A stretch of DNA of 64,000 nucleotides, taken from contig NZ_JAJQVM010000006.1 of the NCBI RefSeq assembly GCF_021234875.1, positions 62,001 through 126,000 of the forward strand, given 5' to 3'. The notes beneath the pieces are model-generated. The model searched no databases. It was not told where the DNA came from and worked only from the letters and a program-made list of their open reading frames with translations. Source of the DNA: Marinibactrum halimedae. GTDB lineage: Bacteria; Pseudomonadota; Gammaproteobacteria; Pseudomonadales; Cellvibrionaceae. The translations under genes and the position numbers were made by a program. Below, piece after piece: positions 18,381 to 26,839 of this stretch (positions within the stretch are counted from its first letter, which is position 1; each line of letters begins with the position of its first letter).

Positions 18381-18474
18381 AACAATCCCTTCATCGAATC
18401 ATTTAGAATGTCTATACGAATATTATTGTAATCGTCATGTTATTCTTTTTGCGATGTGTTCACAATGCATAAAA

Positions 18475-18496
18475 ACGTACTTGTCATCGAGTACGT
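18475..18496 (-). terminator. Possible terminator upstream of vgrG
   Basis: ACGTACT at 18475-18481 and AGTACGT at 18490-18496 form a perfect 7-bp stem with an 8-base loop. On the minus strand TTTTTATG follows. The stem is only moderately GC-rich, so it may be a weak terminator or attenuator. Confidence 0.45.
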
Positions 18497-18636
18497 CCTC
18501 ATAAATTCAACAAGCTAAAAAATTAAAAATCGGCCCAATTAGGCAGAATCTAAAACTTACCTTAAATTAGCGTATTGGCTCATAAGAGTGATTCATTAAT
18601 GAGTCATGAAAAGAAAAACACAGCGCCCAAAACAAA

Positions 18637-18678
18637 ACAAGCCGGAAACAGCGATTCGCATCGCCGCAACCAGCTTGT
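18637..18678 (-). terminator. Terminator after hcp
   Basis: An outer stem ACAAGC/GCTTGT (18637-18642 with 18673-18678) and an inner stem GCGAT/ATCGC (18651-18655 with 18660-18664) form a bulged hairpin. On the minus strand it is followed by TTTTGTTTTGG. It lies 19 bases after the hcp stop. Confidence 0.55.
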
Positions 18679-18696
18679 CTTCCAACACTGAGAAAC

Positions 18697-19185
18697 TTAT
18701 AAAGGCTTCGCAGTTTCCAAGTCGTAACCGACTTTCATGTTGGCAGTATTTTTGTTTGTCTTATCAGCATGAGTAAGATCCGCTTCAATCTTAGCGAAGC
18801 TCAAGCAAAGATTCTCCTGCGGAGCACCGCCAGCGCTGGCACTGATTGAGTAAGAAGAAATCATGCATTGCTCTAACTTGTAAACGGCGTATTTTTCAAC
18901 TGCTTTGGCGCCAGTTTGAACAACGTGAATCTCAACAGTAACACCTTCGTCACCTGTTACAGAGGCCTTGAACAAACCGCCAGAAGCAGCATCAAGTGCT
19001 TTAGTAACAGTCACTTCGCTCAAGCTTGGGCGAGTGGCTTCACGGTTAGACATTGCACCAGCTTCCATGGTAATGCCACGACCAACACCAAAGCTGAAAG
19101 AGGCCACTTCAATCCAGTCTTTGTAACCTTCAGCAGTTACGTTACCTTTTGGAGAAAGAGAGTTGAAGTTTAAGTAAACAGCCAT
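18697..19185 (-). CDS. hcp: T6SS tube protein Hcp
   Basis: Hcp hexamers stack into the inner T6SS tube. The true start is the ATG at 19185, with AAAAGGA eight bases upstream; it gives MAVYLNFNSLSPKGNVTAEGYKDWIEVASFSFG, the standard Hcp opening. The longer frame adds 21 unsupported residues. At 162 residues it has the family blocks FGVGRGI, REATRPSLSEVTVTKALDAASGGLF and the C-terminal LSFAKIEADLTHADKTNKNTANMKVGYDLETAKPL. It leads the island and is followed by a terminator, consistent with its need for far more copies than VgrG. The rest of the T6SS apparatus is not in the window. Confidence 0.96.
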   Translation of the reverse strand: MAVYLNFNSLSPKGNVTAEGYKDWIEVASFSFGVGRGITMEAGAMSNREATRPSLSEVTVTKALDAASGGLFKASVTGDEGVTVEIHVVQTGAKAVEKYAVYKLEQCMISSYSISASAGGAPQENLCLSFAKIEADLTHADKTNKNTANMKVGYDLETAKPL

Positions 19186-19389
19186 AATAGAATTCCTTTT
19201 GGTAAAAAAATGTTGACACTGTTTATGATCTGCCGAAGCACAAGACATTAATCAGGGTTTGATTCACCTACATGTTAATGTCGACATCGCTTCCGCAAAC
19301 CGTGATTTAAAATTGCGACCTGCGATCAGGTGGTTGTATTAAAACACCCCCATTTCCCTTTTAAAACCGGTTTTCAGAAGTTTTTAATT

Positions 19390-19434
19390 CACTCTGACAC
19401 CATTAATTTTAGTGGTGTGATAACTCCGTCACAC
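19390..19434. repeat. REP-like element with nested hairpins
   Basis: CACTCTGACACC at 19390-19401 runs into two short inverted repeats: CACCA/TGGTG (19398-19402 with 19413-19417) and GTGTGA/TCACAC (19415-19420 with 19429-19434). A conserved head plus imperfect hairpins is how REP units next to RAYT genes are built. Two further head copies lie at 19553-19583. Confidence 0.4.
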
Positions 19435-19552
19435 TACCCCCATACAGCATAGGCTCGACAAAAAAACCTAAAAGGTTCATTTTTCATACAAAACATTAAA
19501 AACCCTTATTTTATGGGTTAATCGCATCATAGCCCCAAAATCCATGAACAAA

Positions 19553-19583
19553 TTGACTCTGACACCTTTTTTGACTCTGACAC
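19553..19583. repeat. Direct repeat TTGACTCTGACAC, two copies
   Basis: Identical 13-base units at 19553-19565 and 19571-19583, 18 bases apart start to start. They share CTCTGACAC with the element at 19390. Probably recognition-head remnants of a REP/BIME family served by the neighbouring RAYT gene. Confidence 0.5.
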
Positions 19584-19955
19584 GATTTTTTTCTTAGCTA
19601 ATTCATGCACTTACACAAATTTTGCGAATTTCTAACGTAAAGTTTACACAAGCTCATTTAACCACAGAGAAACACAGTAAGAATGTATAACCTACCATTG
19701 CTTTATCTCATGGATTCAAAATAGAAAATTGGTTTCGAAGGAGATTACTTATGTTCATTTCTTATCGCTTTGACCAAACATAATTGCATATTCGGAAAAC
19801 GGTAAATAAAGAACAGAGGAAAATAAATAGTGAAAAAATGAGAGTATCAATAATGTACAAAAAAAATGTACAATAACTAAAAGAGAAAGAACCGGCCAAT
19901 ACAAACCAGCATCTGATGTAATAGATTCAAAAGCAGAGAATTAAAAAGAAAGAGA

Positions 19956-20660
19956 TTAGGTCGGCTCTTCAATGGTCTTTTTTTTGGGTCGGCCACGTTT
20001 GAGTGGTCGAACTCGTTGTTTAGCAATACGCTCAATGCGCTCCTTAAACTGATCTCCACCCAGCACCTGCCCCAGTTTTATCGTCTCAGCAATATACTCT
20101 AGAAGGCGAGGGTCAAATTCGTATCGAAACGATGAACGATATGCAGTGGCCCGTTCTTGCGGCGTTTCTCCCATTTCCAAATACAACCGATGATCACGAA
20201 TAAGTTGGTTTGTTTGCAAACTGGAGTGGTGATCAAAGCTCGACCAAGGGTAGTCACCCGGCTCATCAACAACACCTTCAAACATGGGTTTACATTCAAC
20301 GTAACGATAACAGCTCAAGAGATAGGCGTCTGAATCTACCAAACTAGACTTATACCGCCCCCCCCATATAGTACCGGAACGACGATATTTATGATTCACA
20401 TATTGTACGTATCGACGTCCCAGCGATTGCATCATTGACGAAATGCCATTCGGAATTCTAGGTGTGGCAACTATTTGCACCATGCTAGACAAAAGTACAT
20501 AGGCGTGAACATGCACTTCATATTGGTCAGCGGCAACTTTCAGGCTTTGAAGATAAAACTCGTAGTCATCGTCTTCAAAGAAACAAGGTAGGTTGTTGTG
20601 ACCAACCTGCACAATGTGTTGGGGAATGTCGATGAGGTTTAGTCTTGGCAGTCTTGGCAT
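19956..20660 (-). CDS. REP-associated tyrosine transposase homologue (RAYT) lacking the HUH motif
   Basis: A 234-residue, full-length member of the IS200-like/RAYT family. The opening PRLPRLNLIDIPQHIVQVGHNNLPCFFEDDDY, the block MMQSLGRRYVQYVNHKYRRSGTIWGGRYKSSLVDSDAYLLSCYRYVE and the GRPKKK C-terminus are all family traits. RAYTs are single-strand DNA nucleases that recognise REP hairpins using a His-hydrophobic-His metal site and a tyrosine. Here the segment that normally reads NHVHLLVTP is SMVQIVATP: both histidines are replaced (Met and Gln), confirmed from the codons ATG GTG CAA. The usual ELNPVR block is also changed, to ECKPMF. The frame is otherwise intact, so this looks like an inactive or repurposed DNA-binding protein rather than a broken pseudogene. 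The C-terminal KRGRPKKK resembles an AT-hook. Confidence 0.85.
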   Translation of the reverse strand: MPRLPRLNLIDIPQHIVQVGHNNLPCFFEDDDYEFYLQSLKVAADQYEVHVHAYVLLSSMVQIVATPRIPNGISSMMQSLGRRYVQYVNHKYRRSGTIWGGRYKSSLVDSDAYLLSCYRYVECKPMFEGVVDEPGDYPWSSFDHHSSLQTNQLIRDHRLYLEMGETPQERATAYRSSFRYEFDPRLLEYIAETIKLGQVLGGDQFKERIERIAKQRVRPLKRGRPKKKTIEEPT

Positions 20661-21080
20661 GGTGTCGAACGTAAGTCCTTTTTATTTTAAAAGTGTTAAT
20701 CCGTGCATTAGCGAAATCTTCTAAAATTGGATTATGTCAAACTACTCAAACATAGCACAACCCTATGAATCTCACGAGCCATAGAATGGCGTTTTTAGGT
20801 CGACATAATCATTTAGACTAAAGATAATGACGCCAATTTCTAAAAATCCGAAAAGATTGACCCAATACACAAGAGCAAACGCTGACTTACCTCCTACGCT
20901 TTCAATTATTTTTAGATCGTTGCACAATTGCACTAAACGACGGTCAAATTGATTTGACCAATAACTTTCAATTATTACTGTACGAATCTACCCTTCAGTT
21001 TGTAGGCTGGTAGCAAACGCTGGATCTACTACAAACTGTTCTCGATTCGAAACGTTACACTACGTTTGAAGCGTTACACT
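20661..21080. other. Intergenic region between the RAYT gene and the PP2C gene
   Basis: About 420 bases upstream of two divergent genes. A 9-bp inverted repeat GATTATGTC/GACATAATC lies at 20730-20738 and 20802-20810. A direct repeat CGTTACACTA lies at 21053-21062 and 21072-21081, its second copy ending in the A of the PP2C start codon. No strong promoter is evident. Confidence 0.45.
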
Positions 21081-21944
21081 ATGGATGATGTGAGACTTTC
21101 GATACATGGCCGAACCCATATTGGCCAAGTACGCAATGAAAATGAAGACAGCATACGCTGGTATACTGCCCACAATTGCCCTTTTGGCTACATCGTGATT
21201 GCCGATGGCATGGGAGGTTATACCGGAGGCGCCCTAGCAAGCACCATTGCTGTGAATACTATTGGAGAAGCATTGGAGGGGTTAATCACACCAACCTTCC
21301 TTGCTTTGACACCTCTACAACAACAATTAATGATCAGCTCATGCGCTATTGAATGTATACGCAGTGCTAACCGAGCTATTCTGGAACAAAAGCAGTGGAA
21401 CTCTCGTTTCGAGCACATGGGCACCACCGTTGTGTTGGTGGTGGTGTGGCAAAATCAAGCGATTGTTGCCCATTTAGGCGATTCCCGCGCTTACCTTTGG
21501 GACCAGGATCATTTTATTCAATTAACCAAAGACCACAGCATCGTTCAAGAAATGATCGACGCAGGTAACATGACAGAGGAAGAAGCCCGCACCAGTAATA
21601 TTCGTAACCAAATTACGCAAGCCTTAGGCATAGAGCAAGACGTTACTCCCACCATGAACTCTTACATCTTGAATCAAAATACATTGATTATGATGTGCTC
21701 AGACGGTTTGACCGAATATTTAGGGAATGAAGAACTGGATTTCGTTCTTTCAACACACCGACCTGCCATTGAGTGCTGCGATCGAATGGTCGACGACGCC
21801 AATGGTCGAGGAGGAAAAGATAATATCAGTGTGGGCATTATCGAATACACAATGCACACTGACATTGATGAAGGTAACGATACATTGCCACCACGTCATC
21901 GAGAAGACGATGATGATGAGGATATTACTGTCAAATTGTACTAA
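21081..21944 (+). CDS. PP2C-family serine/threonine phosphatase (PppA/Stp-like)
   Basis: A 287-residue metal-dependent phosphatase. It has the canonical motifs: RNENEDS near residue 19, IADGMGGYTGGALAS near residue 40, AHLGDSRAYLW, LTKDHSIVQEMIDAG, MMCSDGLTEYL and GGKDNISVGII. The Asp residues of DGMGG, SDG and DN bind the two metal ions. The C-terminus is an acidic tail (REDDDDEDITVKLY). I start at the ATG at 21081; a TTG at 21066 would add five residues. Bacterial PP2Cs of this size counteract Hanks-type kinases, and PppA does so in T6SS control. Proximity to hcp/vgrG makes that possible, but no kinase or Fha gene is adjacent and a RAYT gene intervenes. Confidence 0.85.
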   Translation: MDDVRLSIHGRTHIGQVRNENEDSIRWYTAHNCPFGYIVIADGMGGYTGGALASTIAVNTIGEALEGLITPTFLALTPLQQQLMISSCAIECIRSANRAILEQKQWNSRFEHMGTTVVLVVVWQNQAIVAHLGDSRAYLWDQDHFIQLTKDHSIVQEMIDAGNMTEEEARTSNIRNQITQALGIEQDVTPTMNSYILNQNTLIMMCSDGLTEYLGNEELDFVLSTHRPAIECCDRMVDDANGRGGKDNISVGIIEYTMHTDIDEGNDTLPPRHREDDDDEDITVKLY

Positions 21945-22105
21945 AACTAAGCACGCTCATTAGTACTGATAATATATAATACTCATGAAATATAGCCGAG
22001 AAGATATTTTACACACCACCTCTCGTAAGTCTCATCTCGGTTGTATTTTTTTAAATTCTGACTTTTTATTAAGCCTCCTGGATAAATCACTCAGATCCCA
22101 TAAAA

Positions 22106-22795
22106 CTAAGGAATACGCAAAAGAAACTCTCCCCCACCTAATACACTGTTGTTGGACAACTTCACCTCACCCCCCATCTCCCCCCGAGTATGCATAGTAG
22201 CAACTTTGACCGCGAAGAATAAACCAAGGTTTGTACTACCCGACTCAAACCCTGCAGATTGAGACAACGCCGCTGGAGCCTCTAGCATTACATCTGGATA
22301 CCCAAAGCCATCATCTGATATACGAAGCTCTAAGACTTCATCCACAATTGCTGCATTGACCAGAATTTTTTCTTTGCTATAACGAGCGCAGTTGACCAAT
22401 ATATTATTGATCACGCTTCCCACAAGCTCTCCATCAAAATACCAATTTAAATCAGAGTCACAATCCACTTCGACTTGCACGCCTCGCGTTTCAAACAACA
22501 TATGATTTCGGGCGACCTGTTCTTCAATCACATCTTCTAAATAACAGTCATCGATGACAATGGGCATACGATTTTCTTGCATGCGATAAATGGATAAAAG
22601 TTGAATAAGTTCGCCATTTATTCGAGATGCCTCGTACTGTAACGTGGCAAATTGACGCGCTTGACGCTCACTCTGCACAGGTGTATCCGCAATAGCTTCT
22701 TCTAACGAGTGCAGTAACATACCTAACGAATTTTTCATATCATGCACGCTTGAAGCAAGAATGAGCGAAAAATCACTGCTTGCATTATCTACCAT
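22106..22795 (-). CDS. Stand-alone cytosolic histidine kinase (no sensor domain)
   Basis: A 229-residue protein consisting only of a dimerisation/phospho-acceptor helix and an HATPase domain. The acceptor is His18 in ASSVHDMKNSLGMLLHSLEEA. The N box is SVINNILVNCARYS, the G1 box ISDDGFGYP and the G2-like region STNLGLFFAVKVATMHTRG. There are no membrane segments or PAS/HAMP. It lies 127 bases downstream of the receiver-TPR gene on the same strand and probably acts with it. The HDMKNSL arrangement resembles kinases that work with chemotaxis-like or phosphatase-type output. The ATG has an AGGATAA ribosome site. Confidence 0.8.
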   Translation of the reverse strand: MVDNASSDFSLILASSVHDMKNSLGMLLHSLEEAIADTPVQSERQARQFATLQYEASRINGELIQLLSIYRMQENRMPIVIDDCYLEDVIEEQVARNHMLFETRGVQVEVDCDSDLNWYFDGELVGSVINNILVNCARYSKEKILVNAAIVDEVLELRISDDGFGYPDVMLEAPAALSQSAGFESGSTNLGLFFAVKVATMHTRGEMGGEVKLSNNSVLGGGEFLLRIP

Positions 22796-22922
22796 TATTT
22801 TATCCTACTTGCCGTAATAGCCGTTGCAATCGTTGTCGTTATTGTTCAGCAACCATCACATCGCCCAATAAAACATCAATATTGTTCAACAATGCTTATA
22901 TTGAAAGAAATTCGATCTTTGC

Positions 22923-24554
22923 TTACGCGTTACGCAATACCAATGAACGATGAATTTCTTGTAATTGTCGAAACCGTTTAAATTGCGGGTGTTGGGCATC
23001 AATACTTTCTGTCACTTTATTTAATGATCCAATCGCCTCATCCATCAACTCCCTTTCACACCCGTATTCTTCCATTTCACCCAATAAAGACTGAACTAAA
23101 TTTAATCGCACCCCAACATGATTAGGGAATAACGATTTCGCGTGCATAAACGCACTGATGGCTGCTTTAAAGTTCTTCGATTCATAATTCTTAATTCCAT
23201 CCTTATTAATTTTGGCAACCAATTTGCGATTCATTTTGCTCATGGGCTCATCCAGTAGCTGATCCAGCTTTTTCAAACCTTCTTCATCGTCTTTTAAACG
23301 TACGCTTAGCTCATTTAGCCGGTCCTTGACTTCGGCTTTTACGCCCGTCATCCCCAGCGCCTTGACGAAATCTAACTCCACCTCCAAAGGCACGGGTTCT
23401 TCTAACTTGTTAAGAGTCTGGCGAAATGAATCTAAAATTTGGTTTGCGGCTTTCGTATTCCCCTGCTGTGAAAGCAGCTGAGCTTGAACCAATTTAGATT
23501 GCATATTGTATACTGCGTCATCAGAATTCGTGCTGGCCTCATCCAAAACTCTTAATGCTTCACGGTGTACATCCTTTGCAGCAGAGGGGTCTTGCTCACC
23601 CAAGCGAACCAAAGAGTGTGCAAATTCAAGCGCTTGCGAGGATTTTTTATGGATGGATTTGTCGGCTAAACGCACCACTTTACGATAAGCACGAACAGAC
23701 GTTTCAAAGTCTCCATTTGTAGCAGAGACTTGCGCCAGTTTTTCTTGCCTTAAAAGCGCCAAAGGGGAAACTTTCACCGCCTCCATCAACACATCTTGCA
23801 TAGCATCCTTGGCTTCGAGAGTTTGATAGACTTCCACAAGGTTGTCATAGGCCTTTAAGCAAAGAGGGTGCTGCTCCACCACTTCTTTAAACCACCGTTC
23901 TGCGGTTTCTAAATCGCCTTTTAACTGCTGAACTTTGGCCATACCCAGTTGAGCCCAGTCGAGGGAGCGGATCTCTAATACTGAACGATAAAGCGCCTCT
24001 GCTTCATCCAATTGATTGACTTCTAATAACAGCTCCCCAAGAATTTTTTGGCAAAATCCAGAAAGGCGATGCCCGCTGTTAATTTTTTCATAACAATCGT
24101 GAATGGCCGTATCGACATCCCCATTATCAAGCGCTTTATACACTTCCTGTAATTGATCCCGTTGTGAAAGAACCCGATCCAATCGCTGCTGCAATGCTCT
24201 TGCAGTAATGGGTTTGGATAAATAGGCGTCCGGCTCAGCGTCTGTTGCAGCCAGGACAATCGATTTACTGGTCTCGGCAGAAACCAAAACAAAAACGTCC
24301 CGCTTTCTCAAAATACCCCGGTGGCGAAGTTCTTCTAATACTTGTAATCCACTACGGCCAGCCCCCAAATTAAAATCACTTAAAATAAGATCGTAGCTTC
24401 CTCCTTGGCACATACGTAATGCCTCTTCGCCACTGCTGGCCGTATCGATAGACTTAACGCCGAATGAATCCAGCATTTTGGCAACGGTCATTCGAAAACT
24501 GTCAAAGTCATCAAGCACCAATACTTTTAGTTTGTTATAACCACGAAAAGCCAT
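22923..24554 (-). CDS. Response regulator with C-terminal TPR repeats
   Basis: 543 residues: a receiver domain at about 9-125 (VLVLDDFDSFRMTVAKML; phospho-acceptor Asp in DLILSDFNLG near residue 61; VSAE and SKPI for the conserved Thr/Lys sites), followed by about 400 residues of TPR-like helical repeats (DEAEALYRSVLEIRSLDWAQLGMAKVQQLKGDLETAERWF; LKAYDNLVEVYQTL). There is no DNA-binding or enzymatic output, so the output is presumably protein-protein contact. Similar receiver-TPR proteins occur in Pseudomonas and Vibrio beside a small kinase, as here. The target is unknown. Confidence 0.85.
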   Translation of the reverse strand: MAFRGYNKLKVLVLDDFDSFRMTVAKMLDSFGVKSIDTASSGEEALRMCQGGSYDLILSDFNLGAGRSGLQVLEELRHRGILRKRDVFVLVSAETSKSIVLAATDAEPDAYLSKPITARALQQRLDRVLSQRDQLQEVYKALDNGDVDTAIHDCYEKINSGHRLSGFCQKILGELLLEVNQLDEAEALYRSVLEIRSLDWAQLGMAKVQQLKGDLETAERWFKEVVEQHPLCLKAYDNLVEVYQTLEAKDAMQDVLMEAVKVSPLALLRQEKLAQVSATNGDFETSVRAYRKVVRLADKSIHKKSSQALEFAHSLVRLGEQDPSAAKDVHREALRVLDEASTNSDDAVYNMQSKLVQAQLLSQQGNTKAANQILDSFRQTLNKLEEPVPLEVELDFVKALGMTGVKAEVKDRLNELSVRLKDDEEGLKKLDQLLDEPMSKMNRKLVAKINKDGIKNYESKNFKAAISAFMHAKSLFPNHVGVRLNLVQSLLGEMEEYGCERELMDEAIGSLNKVTESIDAQHPQFKRFRQLQEIHRSLVLRNA

Positions 24555-24835
24555 CTTTTTTATTCCTAAACATCGCCCATACCAGTGGGCGTACTCAATG
24601 CTTCAAAATCACGATATCGATAAAGTGAGCACAATACGCGGAAAAACCGAATCAAATGGGTGTTTAAATCACTCTCTTTTCTACAGTGTATCCCAAATCC
24701 TGATGTCTGCTATAAAGGCAATAGTTGAGACTGGTTTCCAACAGAAAAACCCGTAAAATTGCCGCCAATAATCTTGTACGGTAAGAAACAGACCGAAAAA
24801 ATCGAAAACGGCAGACAACTGAAGATCCCATTACA

Positions 24836-25648
24836 ATGACTCAAACACCCCCCTCTACCAGCAGCGCATCTAAACCAAGCTCTGTCATCAGTGACAAAGA
24901 AAACGCCAATAGCGCAGAAATAGCCGACACGCTCTTCTCTGAACCTTTAGGTAGTGTGGATGGCTTCCGATTTAATCAAGCGGTAGTGGATGTATTTCCA
25001 GACATGATTAAACGCTCGGTGCCTGGGTACGCCACCATCATTAATATGATTGGTCAACTGGCGGAGCGATACGCTCAAGCTGGCAGTGATTGTTATGACT
25101 TGGGAAGCTCATTATGTGCCGCCACTTTAGCCATGCGACACCGCATTGCAGCGGCAAATTGTCAAATTGTTGCGGTGGATAACTCAACGGCAATGGTCGA
25201 GCGTGCACAACAAATTATCGCAGCAGACAGTGGCGAGGTGACGGTTGAGGTTATTCAATCTGATTTACAAGACATAGACATCCGTAATGCGTCAGTGGTC
25301 GTGCTGAATTTTACGCTGCAATTCATTCCCGTCATTGAGCGCGATGCTATTTTACGGAAAATTTTTGAAGGGCTAAATCCTGGCGGTGTTTTAATTTTGT
25401 CCGAAAAAGTCGCCTTTGAAGACGAACATCACCACCAATTGATGATTGAGCTGCATCATAATTTCAAACGCGCCAACGGCTACAGCGAACTGGAAATTGC
25501 CCAAAAAAGAGAGTCATTAGAAAACGTGCTGATTCCCGAAACTCTGGAAGCCCATCGTCAACGGCTAAAAAAAGCCGGATTTGGCGCCGCAGACGTCTGG
25601 TTTCAGTGTTTTAATTTTGCCTCAATGATTGCTCAGAAGACCAACTAA
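24836..25648 (+). CDS. cmoA: Carboxy-S-adenosyl-L-methionine synthase CmoA
   Basis: CmoA converts SAM and prephenate to carboxy-SAM, the donor for cmo5U34 in tRNA. The 270-residue protein has the class I methyltransferase fold with [17 protein letters not shown] (SAM loop) and the CmoA blocks [27 protein letters not shown] and [36 protein letters not shown]. The first 35 residues are a Ser/Pro-rich extension beyond the usual start. cmoB lies 100 bases downstream, as in most gammaproteobacteria. Confidence 0.95.
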   Translation: MTQTPPSTSSASKPSSVISDKENANSAEIADTLFSEPLGSVDGFRFNQAVVDVFPDMIKRSVPGYATIINMIGQLAERYAQAGSDCYDLGSSLCAATLAMRHRIAAANCQIVAVDNSTAMVERAQQIIAADSGEVTVEVIQSDLQDIDIRNASVVVLNFTLQFIPVIERDAILRKIFEGLNPGGVLILSEKVAFEDEHHHQLMIELHHNFKRANGYSELEIAQKRESLENVLIPETLEAHRQRLKKAGFGAADVWFQCFNFASMIAQKTN

Positions 25649-25667
25649 TCTATCGCCTGTATTATCT

Positions 25668-25709
25668 ATAACGAAAAATCCATAACGAAAAACCCATAAC
25701 GAAAAACCC
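25668..25709. repeat. 14-bp tandem repeat, three copies, between cmoA and cmoB
   Basis: ATAACGAAAAACCC occurs at 25682-25695 and 25696-25709, with a one-base variant at 25668-25681. The tract sits in the 100-base gap between the two genes of one pathway. No known binding motif was recognised. Confidence 0.85.
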
Positions 25710-25748
25710 AACATCGACTGCCCCCAATCCACTGAGTGACTTTCCATC

Positions 25749-26726
25749 ATGCTGAACTATTTTGATGACTTTTTATCCTGGCTACCCAACAGTGACCTGA
25801 GTGGATGGGAGCATCATTTACCCGATCAAATAAAAAACAGCCTCAATGAACGACGATTTGGGGACTTACCCGGATGGCAACAGGCCCTAGAGGCACTGCC
25901 CACCGTTCCCACTTCAGAGATCGACCTAACCACAGGCATTCACGTAGGCACACTTCACGATACCTCCGATGAGGATCGATACCTTATTCGTCAACTATTG
26001 CAAGACTTAATCCCTTGGCGCAAAGGGCCCTACAACATCCACGGTACGCATATTGATACCGAATGGCGCTCTGATTGGAAGTGGGATCGTGTTTTGCCAC
26101 ACCTGTCCGATTTAAAAAATAGGTTAATCCTAGACGTTGGTTGCGGTAATGGTTATCACTGCTGGCGTATGCTGGGTGAAGGCGCACAACGGGTTATCGG
26201 CATCGACCCTTCACCTCGATTTATTGTCCAATTTTTGATGATTAAACACTTCATGAAACAGTCGCCCGTGGACGTATTGCCTTTAGGTATTGAGGCACTC
26301 CCCCCAAAATTGGAAGCCTTTGATACGACTTTCAGCATGGGCGTGCTATATCACCGAAGATCCCCAATAGACCACCTAATCGAATTGAAAGACACCTTGA
26401 AACCAGGAGGGGAATTGGTGCTGGAAACACTCGTGATTGAAGGCGGTAACGGCGATGTGCTGGTGCCCCCTGGGCGGTATGCCATGATGAATAACGTCTG
26501 GTTTTTACCGTCCTGTGACAGCTTAAAAACATGGATGGAAAAAGTCGGATTTAATGAAGTACAAATGGTGGATCTCAACAAAACCACTTTGGAAGAGCAG
26601 CGACAAACCGAATGGATGCGATTTCACTCGCTCGCCCAATTCTTAGACCCGAATGATCACACCAAAACCGCCGAAGGCCACCCCGCTCCCTTAAGAGCCA
26701 TTATGGTTGCCAAAAAACCGGGATAA
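25749..26726 (+). CDS. cmoB: tRNA U34 carboxymethyltransferase CmoB
   Basis: CmoB transfers the carboxymethyl group from carboxy-SAM to 5-hydroxyuridine 34 in tRNA. The 325-residue length is standard. The N-terminal family region (W..LP..I) is followed by RSDWKWDRVLPHLSDLKNRLILDVGCGNGYHCWRMLGEGAQRVIGIDPSPRF, the SAM-binding core, and FSMGVLYHRRSPIDHLIELKDTLKPGGELVLETLVIEG. It forms a functional pair with the upstream cmoA. Confidence 0.96.
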   Translation: MLNYFDDFLSWLPNSDLSGWEHHLPDQIKNSLNERRFGDLPGWQQALEALPTVPTSEIDLTTGIHVGTLHDTSDEDRYLIRQLLQDLIPWRKGPYNIHGTHIDTEWRSDWKWDRVLPHLSDLKNRLILDVGCGNGYHCWRMLGEGAQRVIGIDPSPRFIVQFLMIKHFMKQSPVDVLPLGIEALPPKLEAFDTTFSMGVLYHRRSPIDHLIELKDTLKPGGELVLETLVIEGGNGDVLVPPGRYAMMNNVWFLPSCDSLKTWMEKVGFNEVQMVDLNKTTLEEQRQTEWMRFHSLAQFLDPNDHTKTAEGHPAPLRAIMVAKKPG

Positions 26727-26839
26727 CAGAAATTCATTGAATGGGCAGTTAATATAAGCCCCAGTCAACACTTAACACCCTGTCAATACTTAACAGAACG
26801 GCGTTAAAAAATAACAATCTCACAAAAATTAGGACGGGA

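Larger units (their letters stand above)
18381..18696. other. hcp-vgrG intergenic region
   Basis: About 316 bases carrying two hairpins (18637-18678 and 18475-18496), each followed by T-rich sequence on the minus strand. This suggests that most hcp transcripts stop before vgrG, with some read-through or a separate vgrG promoter that I could not identify. Confidence 0.55.
19186..19955. other. Repeat-bearing intergenic region between hcp and the RAYT gene
   Basis: About 770 bases without a convincing gene. It contains three copies of CTCTGACAC (near 19393, 19557, 19575), two of them in a direct repeat, plus small hairpins at 19398-19434. These resemble the short palindromic elements associated with RAYT transposases. 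The promoter of hcp must lie near 19190-19330, but no clear sigma-54 or sigma-70 element was found. Confidence 0.55.

Noticed and set aside
20730-20810. 9-bp inverted repeat GATTATGTC/GACATAATC as the ends of a mobile unit
   Set aside because: Short, 63 bases apart, with no target duplication or gene inside. It may be chance in AT-rich DNA.
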